In this document: positions 8,899 to 17,054 of the stretch, piece by piece
Layout: every line of letters starts with the position of its first letter
Numbering within the stretch: the first letter of the stretch is position 1
Assembly (NCBI GenBank): GCA_011390155.1
Contig: JAABSW010000002.1
Coordinates: 1 to 64,000, forward strand
Direction: 5' to 3'
DNA length: 64,000 nt
From: Clostridiaceae bacterium
Lineage (GTDB): Bacteria > Bacillota > Clostridia > Peptostreptococcales > Tindalliaceae
Translations under genes and position numbers: made by a program
Notes under the pieces: generated by a model
The model's database searches: none
The model's input: only the letters and a program-made list of their open reading frames with translations
Told to the model about the DNA's origin: nothing

Positions 8899-10068
8899 AT
8901 GAATCTTTATACTCAAGTATCAATTGCATTTGCCGGTATAGCATCAGCTGCCATCATCTCCAGTAAAACAAAAAGTTTTCCCAGGCCATTTTATATTCTG
9001 TCAGGCATTCTGCTTGGGCCTTCTGTTCTTAATCTGGTCAGCGATGAAGAGGTCATTAGGCTTTTTGCAGAAATTGGCGAAGTGTTTATGTTCTATTATC
9101 TTGGTTCTCGGTTTTCTTTGAAAGAAATTGCAGAAAAGAAAAAAGAAATGTTTTTTGCAGGGTCCATTGATTTTGTGATAAATTTCGGAATTGGATTTTT
9201 TGCGGCCATTTTACTTGGTTTAGGTTTTTTTGCCTCTTTCGTCCTGGCTGGAATCATCTATATGAGCAGCTCCGCAGCCATAAGAAACAGCTTGATTCAA
9301 CTGCATTCCAATAAAGATCCAATCAGTTTGCTTGTGAATGAAATCGTTGTCTATGAAGATTTAGTCATGGTGGTCTTTCTGGCAGTCATTTCCACCATTA
9401 CTCGTAGTGATATCGGGATCAGTTACAGCATACTGGATGACCTTGGTGTTGTGATCCTCTTCTGTGTTGCTATTCTTCTGATGGGCCGATGGGGTCATCA
9501 TTTTCTGGAAGTGTTATTGGGCTTTGAATCAAGGGAAATAGTCCCATTGGTTTTTCTGGCGTTTATTCTGCTAATGACCGCCATGGGTTTACAGATGGGA
9601 ATATCAACGGCACTTTCTGCTTTTTTCCTTGGACTGGCATTTTCAGGTATAAAAAACGCAAAAAAAATTGGAGAAACCATGACCAAATTTAGAGATATAT
9701 TTGGTAGTGTGTTCTTTTTTTCTTTCGGAATTAGATTTCACCCAGAAGCTCTGTCTCTTTCTGTGTTTGTTTTAGGATTTGTTGTACTGGCTGCCTATGC
9801 AGGAAAACTGGTTTCAGCTCAACTAATCACTTATAAACTATCCCTGGGTTGGAAAAAGGGGTGGCTCTTGGGTGTTGCCAGCGCTTCCAGAGGTGAGTTT
9901 ACCCTGTTGATCGCCAGCATCGCTGCCACTGAAACACTGGACCTGACTGCCCTTGCAATTATAATTGTTTTATCAACCACAATGACAAGCACTTTTATAT
10001 TGCGTTTATCCAATTATCTCTGCAAAAATTATGGTCTGTGTCTGCTGGCAGATTCCTATGAAGAGTAA
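8899..10068 (+). CDS. CPA2-family cation:proton antiporter
   Basis: A 389-residue membrane protein with about 12 hydrophobic segments, matching the membrane domain of CPA2 Na+/H+ or K+/H+ antiporters (KefB, GerN, NapA relatives). Family features include the N-terminal PFYILSGILLGPSVL, a helix carrying IVVYEDLVMVV (acidic residues in the transport core) and the late SASRGEFTLLIAS. It lacks the C-terminal RCK/TrkA-N domain of Kef proteins, so it is ungated or relies on a separate subunit not seen nearby. The likely role is sodium or potassium extrusion and pH balance. AGGAGG precedes the ATG. It converges with the small Cys-Cys protein gene without an obvious terminator. Ion specificity cannot be read from sequence. 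Confidence 0.88.
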   Translation: MNLYTQVSIAFAGIASAAIISSKTKSFPRPFYILSGILLGPSVLNLVSDEEVIRLFAEIGEVFMFYYLGSRFSLKEIAEKKKEMFFAGSIDFVINFGIGFFAAILLGLGFFASFVLAGIIYMSSSAAIRNSLIQLHSNKDPISLLVNEIVVYEDLVMVVFLAVISTITRSDIGISYSILDDLGVVILFCVAILLMGRWGHHFLEVLLGFESREIVPLVFLAFILLMTAMGLQMGISTALSAFFLGLAFSGIKNAKKIGETMTKFRDIFGSVFFFSFGIRFHPEALSLSVFVLGFVVLAAYAGKLVSAQLITYKLSLGWKKGWLLGVASASRGEFTLLIASIAATETLDLTALAIIIVLSTTMTSTFILRLSNYLCKNYGLCLLADSYEE

Positions 10069-10081
10069 GCATAGACAATCT

Positions 10082-10378
10082 TCAACAACACCAGTCGTAA
10101 GTGCTCCAGCGTTCCGTTAATATGCTCTTTCGTTCCATGATCCTTTTTTCCCAACCTTCCAGATCGTCTGCCAGATAAGGCAGCAATTCGATGCTGTAGT
10201 ATGAAAGGGGAAGAGGTATACCCAGCAAATCCGCGTAACACAGTAACATAAAGTTATCCATTTCATCCAAGGCTTCTTTCTTTAAAAAAGCAGTGGATTT
10301 ACCGTCCATATCAAAAGCGGCAGAAAAAAATTCTTTTATGTTTTTCTCCAGTGCCTTGATTTGATCATTTTTTTTCAT
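10082..10378 (-). CDS. Small uncharacterised protein ending in Cys-Cys
   Basis: A 98-residue, mostly helical, charged protein with no signal peptide or membrane segment. The middle reads MLLCYADLLGIPLPLSYYSI then ELLPYLADDLEGWEKR, and the chain ends TYDWCC. The terminal Cys pair is the notable feature: it recalls a small family named in some annotation schemes cory-CC-star, which I recall only loosely, so the assignment is tentative. It is third in an apparent operon with a CYTH-CHAD protein (18-base gap) and a cytochrome b5-like lipoprotein, and an ArsA-family ATPase lies about 2 kb away. A metal- or thiol-handling role is a guess. Confidence 0.7.
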   Translation of the reverse strand: MKKNDQIKALEKNIKEFFSAAFDMDGKSTAFLKKEALDEMDNFMLLCYADLLGIPLPLSYYSIELLPYLADDLEGWEKRIMERKSILTERWSTYDWCC

Positions 10379-10396
10379 ACCTTTTTCACCCTTTCA

Positions 10397-11902
10397 TCAG
10401 TTCAATAAACCTTCCCACAAATTATGTTTTTGCTTTTCCTGCCAGCCTTCATAAAGACCCAACTGATACATTATGTCCACGGATGATTGTCTTTGAGCAA
10501 TCCATTCCCTTAATTTGATTTTTTCGCAATGAATGTCATGCAGTTCACCCATGAGCTCCTGTTGTTCTTTCAGCGTTTTAATATTTTTTAACACTTTTTT
10601 GGGTAACACAGGACGAAGCCAAGCTGCCGCATACCGTATGCGTTTAACCCTGATTCGCTGTCGGTGAAGGTTCTTCATGTCCATGGACGAAAGTTTAACA
10701 TGGCTTAAGTGATACTCTTTCAACCAGACAACCAGCTTTTCTTCTGTAAAGCGGCTTACCGACTGGTCTCTATAAGACTCTTTCACTTTAACGGTCATCA
10801 CCATTCGCCACAGCCGTAACAAAAGTGGCGTCAGTTTTCCTCGTTTTATGATTTTATTCATGATCTGCAATTCTTTGCTTAATTCCTCATTGATGATTTC
10901 TTCAAGCTGTCCACAGGTACCTGTACATGGCGACTGGTGAAAATGATATTGTACTACCTGAACTTCCCTCAACATTTCGAAATCTTTGGCCAGTGACTGA
11001 AGTTTTCTGACGAGAGGTGTGTAGGATGCCTTGGTAAGTGCTGGTTTAAAAAGGAGTAAAAGAGACCTCAGCTGTCTGATTGAAACCCTGATTTGATGCA
11101 CATCTTCCCCCAATATTTCCTGCTGACAAAGACGCCCATAGCAGGCCAGTACCTGATAGAATACCTCTTGCAACAGGCTGGGCAAAACTGTTTCCAGGCT
11201 GTTGTCTTTTATCAGAAGCTGATTGAAATCATTTTTATCCTTTGAAGCCACCTTCTCATTGTCAATGTTCAACATTTGAAGGCCACGGAAAAACTTACTC
11301 TCATTGCCGGGAATCATTGGCATCGATGCAGCCAACTGTTCTCCCATCATCAACAGGGCAATTGTCTGACCTCTTTTTAACTCCATTTCCACTTCCCGAA
11401 TGTTTTCTTTTCCTTTTTTAGTTTCAATAAACCCTTCATCAAGGGCTACTTCCAAAAGGTTTCCATCTTCATCCTGCCAGTTGGATTGCGTTCTTCTGAA
11501 ATCCGTGATCATTAGTTCTTCCAATGTCTGTTCTCCCAGAATTTTATTCAGACACTCCTGCAAATCCTGGTCTTCAACAACATCCACCGAAGGCTTCTCT
11601 GACGGTGAAGGGTAATTCCATTCTGCACGTTGATGCAATCCTCCCGCCACATTGCCCATTTTTTTTATTGTTAGCGTATGGCTCCTGTTGTCTTTTCTCA
11701 CCCGCAGGGTATAGCCCTGCTTCAGTAAGCGATGATCACTGGTATCATAGTAAACACTGCGAAGGTTTTTTTCCTCCGGTGTGCGCATCAAACCATTTTT
11801 TACATAAAGGTTTTTCCAAAGAGATTCTCCTGCCATTCCATTTAGCAACTGGAGTTTAAGTTCAACTTCCTGGTTTAACTCATCTTGGCTTGTGGTCACC
11901 AC
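10397..11902 (-). CDS. CYTH-CHAD domain protein (probable inorganic triphosphatase / polyphosphate binding)
   Basis: A 501-residue two-domain protein. The N-terminal CYTH domain (about residues 8-210) starts with EVELKLQL, the ExExK metal-phosphate motif, and continues with YYDTSDHRLLKQGYTLRVRK, typical of the triphosphate tunnel fold. The C-terminal CHAD domain (about 230-495) is helical and rich in His, Arg and Lys, with VHQIRVSIRQLRSLL and HRQRIRVKRIRYAAAWLRP marking the paired basic helices. CYTH enzymes hydrolyse inorganic triphosphate, and CHAD domains bind polyphosphate, so a role at polyphosphate bodies is likely. Start is a GTG after GGAGGTGA. Second gene of a three-gene operon (b5 lipoprotein upstream, Cys-Cys protein downstream). 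Confidence 0.9.
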   Translation of the reverse strand: MVTTSQDELNQEVELKLQLLNGMAGESLWKNLYVKNGLMRTPEEKNLRSVYYDTSDHRLLKQGYTLRVRKDNRSHTLTIKKMGNVAGGLHQRAEWNYPSPSEKPSVDVVEDQDLQECLNKILGEQTLEELMITDFRRTQSNWQDEDGNLLEVALDEGFIETKKGKENIREVEMELKRGQTIALLMMGEQLAASMPMIPGNESKFFRGLQMLNIDNEKVASKDKNDFNQLLIKDNSLETVLPSLLQEVFYQVLACYGRLCQQEILGEDVHQIRVSIRQLRSLLLLFKPALTKASYTPLVRKLQSLAKDFEMLREVQVVQYHFHQSPCTGTCGQLEEIINEELSKELQIMNKIIKRGKLTPLLLRLWRMVMTVKVKESYRDQSVSRFTEEKLVVWLKEYHLSHVKLSSMDMKNLHRQRIRVKRIRYAAAWLRPVLPKKVLKNIKTLKEQQELMGELHDIHCEKIKLREWIAQRQSSVDIMYQLGLYEGWQEKQKHNLWEGLLN

Positions 11903-11920
11903 TGACTCACCTCCACAGGT

Positions 11921-12301
11921 TTATTCTTGTAATGTACCGACAACAGGTGCCCTGCTAAGCACACTTTCCCCATGAGGAGACACTTCTTGGAGGGGTTCGG
12001 TCAAATCCTGTCCAGCTTCAAAACCATTATGGGTTCCTCCCTGCCACCTTCCCAATTCAGTGAAATCATATACCATACCATCAACAGCAACATAAGCTGG
12101 TCTTCCTTCTTTGCCGTCATACTCTGCCAAATCTTCCAGGGTAAAGACGGGCAGTTCCTCCACTTCCACTTCCACTTCTTCCACAGTATCGGCTGGTGGT
12201 GTTTCTTCTGTCTGGTCAGGTGAACCGCATGCAAAAACAACGAATCCCAACAAAAAAATTACCATGATAACCATTATTTTCTGACGATACGCCTTGTTCA
12301 T
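11921..12301 (-). CDS. Cytochrome b5-like heme/steroid-binding domain lipoprotein
   Basis: A 126-residue exported lipoprotein. The signal peptide VIFLLGFVVFAC ends in a lipobox, followed by an acidic linker rich in Glu and Val. Then comes a short cytochrome b5-like domain of about 75 residues: FTLEDLAEYDGKEGRPAYVA, VDGMVYDFTELGRWQGG, THNGFEAGQDLT and SPHGESVL. The two histidines in THNG and SPHG are at the places where b5 domains hold heme, although the classical HPGG loop is altered. It would sit on the outer face of the membrane and could be a redox carrier. ATG 12301 is chosen because GGAGGA precedes it; the longer frame adds seven residues without support. First gene of the CYTH-CHAD operon. 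Confidence 0.85.
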   Translation of the reverse strand: MNKAYRQKIMVIMVIFLLGFVVFACGSPDQTEETPPADTVEEVEVEVEELPVFTLEDLAEYDGKEGRPAYVAVDGMVYDFTELGRWQGGTHNGFEAGQDLTEPLQEVSPHGESVLSRAPVVGTLQE

Positions 12302-12397
12302 TGATATCCTCCATTCTATCACATTACATCTGCCTCAACATCCTTACAGTGTATTAATACCTTTGCCAGTGAGCTGCAAACACTTCTCAATAAATTC

Positions 12398-12429
12398 AAA
12401 AAGCCAGCCCCCAAGGGAGACCGGCTGGC
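12398..12429 (-). terminator. Intrinsic terminator after the receiver-domain gene
   Basis: On the minus strand GCCAGCC pairs with GGCTGGC (plus-strand arms 12403-12409 and 12423-12429), followed by TTTTT. It closes the receiver gene that ends at 12442. Confidence 0.88.
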
Positions 12430-12441
12430 ACTGCAGACTGC

Positions 12442-12891
12442 CTAAAATTTTTCTTCAATCACCTGTAGTAAATGATCCACTGATACCGGCTTAGACAAAT
12501 AATCATCCATTCCAGCCTTGAGACATTTTTCCCGATCCTCTTCCAACGCATACGCTGTGATGGCAATGATGGGCGTGTAAACATCCGTCAGTTTTTCCTG
12601 CTCCCTAATAAGCCGGGTGGTTTCATAACCATTCATCACCGGCATTTGAATGTCCATAAAGATCAAATCATATGTGTTTTTGTTATAAAGACGCATGGCT
12701 TCAAGACCGTCAACAGCAAGGTCTGCTTCGATACCAATTCGATTCATCATTTTTAGCATAAAGGTTCTGCTCATGGGATCGTCTTCAACAACAAGTACTG
12801 TCAACTGTTTTTCCTGGTTCTGTTTCTTAATTGACTCCAGTCGCGCACCTGTCATTTCATGCCTTTTTGTCGACAACTCTGGCTGCAACAT
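12442..12891 (-). CDS. Stand-alone response regulator receiver protein
   Basis: A 149-residue protein with a single CheY-like receiver domain (about residues 30-149) after a charged N-terminal tail. The phosphoacceptor is D80 in LIFMDIQMPVMNG; the acidic pair is VVEDD, the switch Thr is in IIAITAYA and the Lys in YLSKPV. The sequence style (IFMDIQMPVMNGYETTRLIR) is that of receivers joined to hybrid histidine kinases, here detached. There is no DNA-binding or enzymatic output, and no kinase next to it, so partner and output are unknown. The start is uncertain: the ATG at 12891 has only a weak upstream GGTTGGA, and an internal ATG twelve codons later is possible. Confidence 0.85.
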   Translation of the reverse strand: MLQPELSTKRHEMTGARLESIKKQNQEKQLTVLVVEDDPMSRTFMLKMMNRIGIEADLAVDGLEAMRLYNKNTYDLIFMDIQMPVMNGYETTRLIREQEKLTDVYTPIIAITAYALEEDREKCLKAGMDDYLSKPVSVDHLLQVIEEKF

Positions 12892-12975
12892 CTCTATCCA
12901 ACCTTTCCATCAGGGGTCAATGTGATAACCATTTGTTACTTCCCCTTTGTGCTTGATTTATGGCTTTCACACCAA

Positions 12976-14646
12976 TTATTTTTTCTGCATTTTTGCCCAG
13001 GTATCTCGCAATGATACAATACGGTTGAAAACGATTTTATCTCCCTGTTGTGTATCAGGATCAACGCTGAAATACCCATGGCGCATAAACTGGTATTTAT
13101 TGCCCACTGCTGACGACTGAAGGCATGGTTCCACAATGGCATTCATGATGATGCGGGAGTCCGGGTTCAGGGTTTGTTCGCCACTGTCTTCCTCTTCCAG
13201 GTACAGGTGATCGTACAATCTCACTTCTGCAGGTATCCCGTGTTCTGCCGAAACCCAGTGAAGTGTTCCTTTCACCTTTTTACCGCTTGTGTCCTCTCCA
13301 CTCCTGGTGTTAGGGTCATAGGTACAGTGAAGTTCAATCACTTCGCCAGTTTTATCGTCTCTGATCACATCATTGCACTGAATGATATAGGCGTATTTCA
13401 AACGCACTTCCTTGCCGGGGGAGAGTCTGAAATATTTTTTTGGCGGATTATCCATGTAATCTTCCTGCTCAATGTATATTTCACGGCTAAATTGCAATGG
13501 GCGTACTCCCATTTCCGGGTTTTCAGGATTGTTTTCAGCACTTAATTCCGCTATTCCTTCTTCTGGGTAGTTGGTGATTACCACTTTTAGCGGATTCAGC
13601 ACACCCATCACCCGAGGGGCTTTCATTTTCAGGTCTTCACGAATACAATATTCCAAGAACGCGATGTCAACAACACTGTTGCTTTTCGCCACGCCAATGC
13701 GATCACAAAAATCACGAATGGCTTCCGGCGTATAACCTCTTCTTCTTAAACCAGAAATCGTCGGCATGCGGGGGTCATCCCAACCATCCACCACTTCGGT
13801 TTCAACCAGTTCCCTTAATAGACGCTTACTCATCACCGTATTGGTCAGGTTTAACCTGGCAAATTCAATCTGCTGGGGATGAGGTTGATAATTCAGCGCG
13901 TCCAGTGTCCAGTCATACAAGGGTCTATGATCCTCAAACTCAAGGGTGCAGACGGAGTGGGTGATGCCTTCGTAAGCATCAGAAAGAGGATGGGCATAAT
14001 CATACATGGGGTAAAGACACCACTCAGTACCCGTTCTATGATGAGCTGCATAACTGATGCGGTAGAGGACAGGATCTCTCATGTTCATGTTGGGAGATGA
14101 CATGTCAATTTTTGCCCGGAGTACCCTTTCGCCTTCTTCAAACTCTCCTGCTTTCATACGCCGGAAAAGGTCCAGACTTTCTTCCACGGGCCTGTTTCGA
14201 TAAGGGCTTTCTTTTCCAGGTTCCGTCAACGTGCCACGGGTACGCCGAATTTCTTCCGCGTTCAGGTCACAGACATACGCCTTGCCCGCCTTAATCAGGT
14301 CTTCCGCATAGTCGTACATCCTTTGGAAATAGTCTGAAGCATAAAACAGGCGGTCATCCCAATCGAAGCCCAGCCATCGTACATCTTCCTGGATTGAATC
14401 CACGTATTCCACGTCTTCTTTGATGGGGTTTGTGTCGTCATAACGCAGGTTACACAGTCCGCTGTATTCTGCAGCAAGACCAAAATTGAGACAAATGGAT
14501 TTTGCATGCCCTATATGTAGGTATCCATTGGGCTCCGGCGGAAATCGTGTATGCACACGACCGTCATTTTTATTGTTTTTTAGGTCTTCATTTATGATGT
14601 TTTTAATAAAGTGAGATGGAGCTGGTTTCGTAAGATCATTGGACAT
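12976..14646 (-). CDS. glnS: Glutaminyl-tRNA synthetase
   Basis: A 556-residue class I synthetase that charges tRNA-Gln with glutamine. The catalytic fold shows [15 protein letters not shown] (HIGH motif), NLRYDDTNP and TVMSKRLL, the family form of KMSKS. The C-terminal beta-barrel anticodon-binding region (about residues 340-550) includes [12 protein letters not shown] and [20 protein letters not shown], found in GlnRS rather than non-discriminating GluRS. ATG 14646 follows GGGAGG by nine bases; the longer frame adds 15 unsupported residues. An extended -10 promoter lies at 14708-14716. Most Firmicutes lack GlnRS and make Gln-tRNA through GatCAB, so its presence implies ancestral acquisition seen in some Clostridia; whether gatCAB is also present cannot be seen. 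Confidence 0.96.
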   Translation of the reverse strand: MSNDLTKPAPSHFIKNIINEDLKNNKNDGRVHTRFPPEPNGYLHIGHAKSICLNFGLAAEYSGLCNLRYDDTNPIKEDVEYVDSIQEDVRWLGFDWDDRLFYASDYFQRMYDYAEDLIKAGKAYVCDLNAEEIRRTRGTLTEPGKESPYRNRPVEESLDLFRRMKAGEFEEGERVLRAKIDMSSPNMNMRDPVLYRISYAAHHRTGTEWCLYPMYDYAHPLSDAYEGITHSVCTLEFEDHRPLYDWTLDALNYQPHPQQIEFARLNLTNTVMSKRLLRELVETEVVDGWDDPRMPTISGLRRRGYTPEAIRDFCDRIGVAKSNSVVDIAFLEYCIREDLKMKAPRVMGVLNPLKVVITNYPEEGIAELSAENNPENPEMGVRPLQFSREIYIEQEDYMDNPPKKYFRLSPGKEVRLKYAYIIQCNDVIRDDKTGEVIELHCTYDPNTRSGEDTSGKKVKGTLHWVSAEHGIPAEVRLYDHLYLEEEDSGEQTLNPDSRIIMNAIVEPCLQSSAVGNKYQFMRHGYFSVDPDTQQGDKIVFNRIVSLRDTWAKMQKK

Positions 14647-14707
14647 CTTTTTGAACCTCCCGAAGAGTGAATTAGTTGGATGATTTTTCAACTATCGTAA
14701 TAGGAAC

Positions 14708-14716
14708 ATTATAACA
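14708..14716 (-). promoter_or_regulatory. Extended -10 promoter element for glnS
   Basis: Minus strand reads TGT-TATAAT (TATAAT at 14713-14708), about 60 bases before the glnS start and just after the end of the upstream gene. No clear -35 box is visible, as is usual for extended -10 promoters. Confidence 0.5.
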
Positions 14717-14728
14717 CATGTCAGTCAT

Positions 14729-15406
14729 TTATGCATCGACTGCAACAGGTCTGGATGGGGTTTTTCTGCTTTTACGCAGCCCATAAAGAAAGATCCCAAG
14801 GGCCAGGTTGATGCCCGGACCCAACAGTAATAAAACTTTTCGGTGTTCCGGCATGGCATGCCAGAATCCGTCCACAAAATTTTGTCTTATTTGACGTTGG
14901 TCTTCTCGGGGCACCTGCAGCTTCAAAGATCCATCATCTTCCCTGAGCAGAAACGCATTTTTCCCTGTTTCCCAGCTGTTTTCTTCTTTTCCTTCATAAT
15001 TTACCCAAAAATGACTCAGGGAAAAGCTTAACTGATACGGAATTTCCTTTGCTTCAAAAATGGAAGCCAATACAACAAAACGGGTTTTACAGTCACCGGT
15101 TCCTTTTTCCAGAGCTTCCTCCAATGTGGGAAAATACCAGGGCATGCCATAGGTTTGCCAGTCATATTGGTAGGGAAATGTTTCCAGTACATATTCTTCT
15201 ATAGCCCGGGGGTGTTCAGGTGCTTTTTCCACCAACACCGCAACCATGGCAGGGTTAACAGGCGGTTGGAGTATTCGTTGAATACTCTTACCCAGCTGAA
15301 AGGGATTGGGGTACAACACCAACAGCACCCATAGAAGTGTCATAAAAAGCAAATGGTAGTTTTTCACCTGACCCAGAAAACGGATATTGCCTTCATGTTT
15401 TTTCAT
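14729..15406 (-). CDS. Membrane-anchored transglutaminase-like cysteine protein
   Basis: A 225-residue protein with hydrophobic segments at about 19-36 and 196-215 flanking an extracytoplasmic domain. KGTGDCKTRFVVLASIFEA places a Cys at 106, and LSHFWVNY places a His at 132: the Cys-His pair of the transglutaminase-like fold. The third catalytic residue is not obvious. Family members are peptidases, transglutaminases or inactive binding proteins. ATG 15406 follows GGAAGGG; the longer frame starts at a TTG inside that site. It is followed by glnS and preceded by the gamma-glutamyltransferase gene, all on the same strand. Function is not known; action on wall peptides or exported proteins is an inference. 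Confidence 0.7.
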   Translation of the reverse strand: MKKHEGNIRFLGQVKNYHLLFMTLLWVLLVLYPNPFQLGKSIQRILQPPVNPAMVAVLVEKAPEHPRAIEEYVLETFPYQYDWQTYGMPWYFPTLEEALEKGTGDCKTRFVVLASIFEAKEIPYQLSFSLSHFWVNYEGKEENSWETGKNAFLLREDDGSLKLQVPREDQRQIRQNFVDGFWHAMPEHRKVLLLLGPGINLALGIFLYGLRKSRKTPSRPVAVDA

Positions 15407-15442
15407 GTTTCTGGTCCCTTCCAAAAATATTTATGTTTATGA

Positions 15443-17050
15443 TCACCACACTGCTATTGTACCATCTGTTCTTGGTTCTGTGGCACCACACAGCGTTCCG
15501 GATTCATCACGGATGATCATTTGCCCACGTCCAAAACTACCTTGGTCCTGCTGGTATGTGATTTCATGCCCTCTCTTACGAAGCTCCTCCACAATCAGTT
15601 CAGACATTCCCATTTCCACTTCGAAGCGCTTTCCACCTATCCATTGCCACCTGGGTGCATCCAATGCTGCCTGGGGGTTCATCCCCTGGTCAATGATGCG
15701 GGTTAACAACTGGATATGTCCCTGGGGTTGCATAAAACCTCCCATTACCCCGAAGGGGCCTACAGGGGCACCATTCCTGGTAATAAACCCTGGAATGATG
15801 GTGTGGTACGATCGTTTCCCTGGTCCGAGACAATTGGGATGAGTGTTGTCTAAACAGAAATTATGCCCCCTGTTCTGAAGATTAATGCCGGTACCCGGCA
15901 CCACCAACCCCGACCCAAAGTCCATGTAATTGCTCTGAATAAATGACACCATGTTTCCCTCTCCATCCGCAGTTGCCAGGTAGACTGTCCCTGAGGATAC
16001 CGGCTTTCCTGCCACTGGTTCCATGGCCGTTTCTCCAATTAAGCGACTTCGCTGTCGCGCATAGATTTCTGACAGAAGGGCTTCCGGTGTCACCGACATG
16101 TGATGAGGGTCAGCGATCCAGGCTTTTCCGTCGGTATAAGCCAGCTTCATGGCTTCCATGGTCATGTGAAGGTTCTGGCTGTTCTCTTTATCCCCCATGG
16201 GCAACTGTTTCATGATGTTTAGGGCCATTAGTGCCACCAATCCATGTCCATTAGGTGGTAATTCCCAGATGTCATACCCACGGTAATGTGCCGTGAGTGG
16301 TTGGTCCCAGACAACCTGGTGGGCTTTCAAATCTTCTTTTGACAAATAACCTTCACAATCCACCATAAAATCATGTATTCGCTGGGCAATACTGCCTTCA
16401 TAAAAATCTTTTGCCTTTGTTTCTGCAATGATTTCCAGGGTTTTTGCATGATCTTCAGAAGACCAGATTTCTCCTGCTTTTGGGGCCCTGCCCTTAGGGG
16501 CAAAAACCCGAAACCATTCATTGAAGATGGGATCACCGAAATCAGTTTTTGCCTTTTCAAAGGCACGTTGCCAATTTTTCGCCGTCACTGGTGAAACCGG
16601 GTAACCATTTCTGGCATACTCTATGGCCGGCTGCAGGGTTCTTGAAAGAGACAACCTTCCAAATCTTTCCGACAGGGACGCCCAGGCAGAAGGTGCCCCT
16701 GGGACAGTTATGGGGACAGGTCCCCTGGCTGGGATCTCATTGATTCCCCGGCGGTGCAGTTCATCAACACTGAGTGACCGAGGGGCCGTGCCACTGGCAT
16801 TGAGGCCGTATAATCCATGGTTCATCCAGACTATGGCAAAGGCGTCACCACCTATGCCATTGGAAGTCGGTTCAGTAACAGTCAAACAGGCAGCTGTGGC
16901 AATGGCTGCATCAACAGCGTTGCCACCCATTTTCAAGATGTCCAGCCCTGCCTGGGCTGCCTGAGGCTGCGAAGTGGCTACCATGCCCTTGTTGCCATAC
17001 ACCAGAGTTCTTTTAGAAGGATAAGGATATTTGTGTGGAGAAAAGTTCAT
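15443..17050 (-). CDS. Gamma-glutamyltransferase family protein (cytosolic, YwrD-like)
   Basis: A 535-residue Ntn-hydrolase precursor. The autocleavage site and nucleophile fit T355 in SSGTVYLATADGEGN, and downstream marks include SNYMDFGSG and PGTGINLQNRG. The N-terminal half has GMVATSQPQAAQAGLDIL and GGNAVDAAIA, typical of the family. Processing would give subunits of about 354 and 181 residues that cleave gamma-glutamyl bonds. No signal peptide is present, unlike secreted GGT, which suggests the cytosolic YwrD branch. ATG 17050 follows AGGAGTGATGAA; the stop of the upstream GH18 gene lies in that same segment, four bases before the start, so translation is probably coupled. The substrate is unknown. 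Confidence 0.9.
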   Translation of the reverse strand: MNFSPHKYPYPSKRTLVYGNKGMVATSQPQAAQAGLDILKMGGNAVDAAIATAACLTVTEPTSNGIGGDAFAIVWMNHGLYGLNASGTAPRSLSVDELHRRGINEIPARGPVPITVPGAPSAWASLSERFGRLSLSRTLQPAIEYARNGYPVSPVTAKNWQRAFEKAKTDFGDPIFNEWFRVFAPKGRAPKAGEIWSSEDHAKTLEIIAETKAKDFYEGSIAQRIHDFMVDCEGYLSKEDLKAHQVVWDQPLTAHYRGYDIWELPPNGHGLVALMALNIMKQLPMGDKENSQNLHMTMEAMKLAYTDGKAWIADPHHMSVTPEALLSEIYARQRSRLIGETAMEPVAGKPVSSGTVYLATADGEGNMVSFIQSNYMDFGSGLVVPGTGINLQNRGHNFCLDNTHPNCLGPGKRSYHTIIPGFITRNGAPVGPFGVMGGFMQPQGHIQLLTRIIDQGMNPQAALDAPRWQWIGGKRFEVEMGMSELIVEELRKRGHEITYQQDQGSFGRGQMIIRDESGTLCGATEPRTDGTIAVW

Positions 17051-17054
17051 TTCA

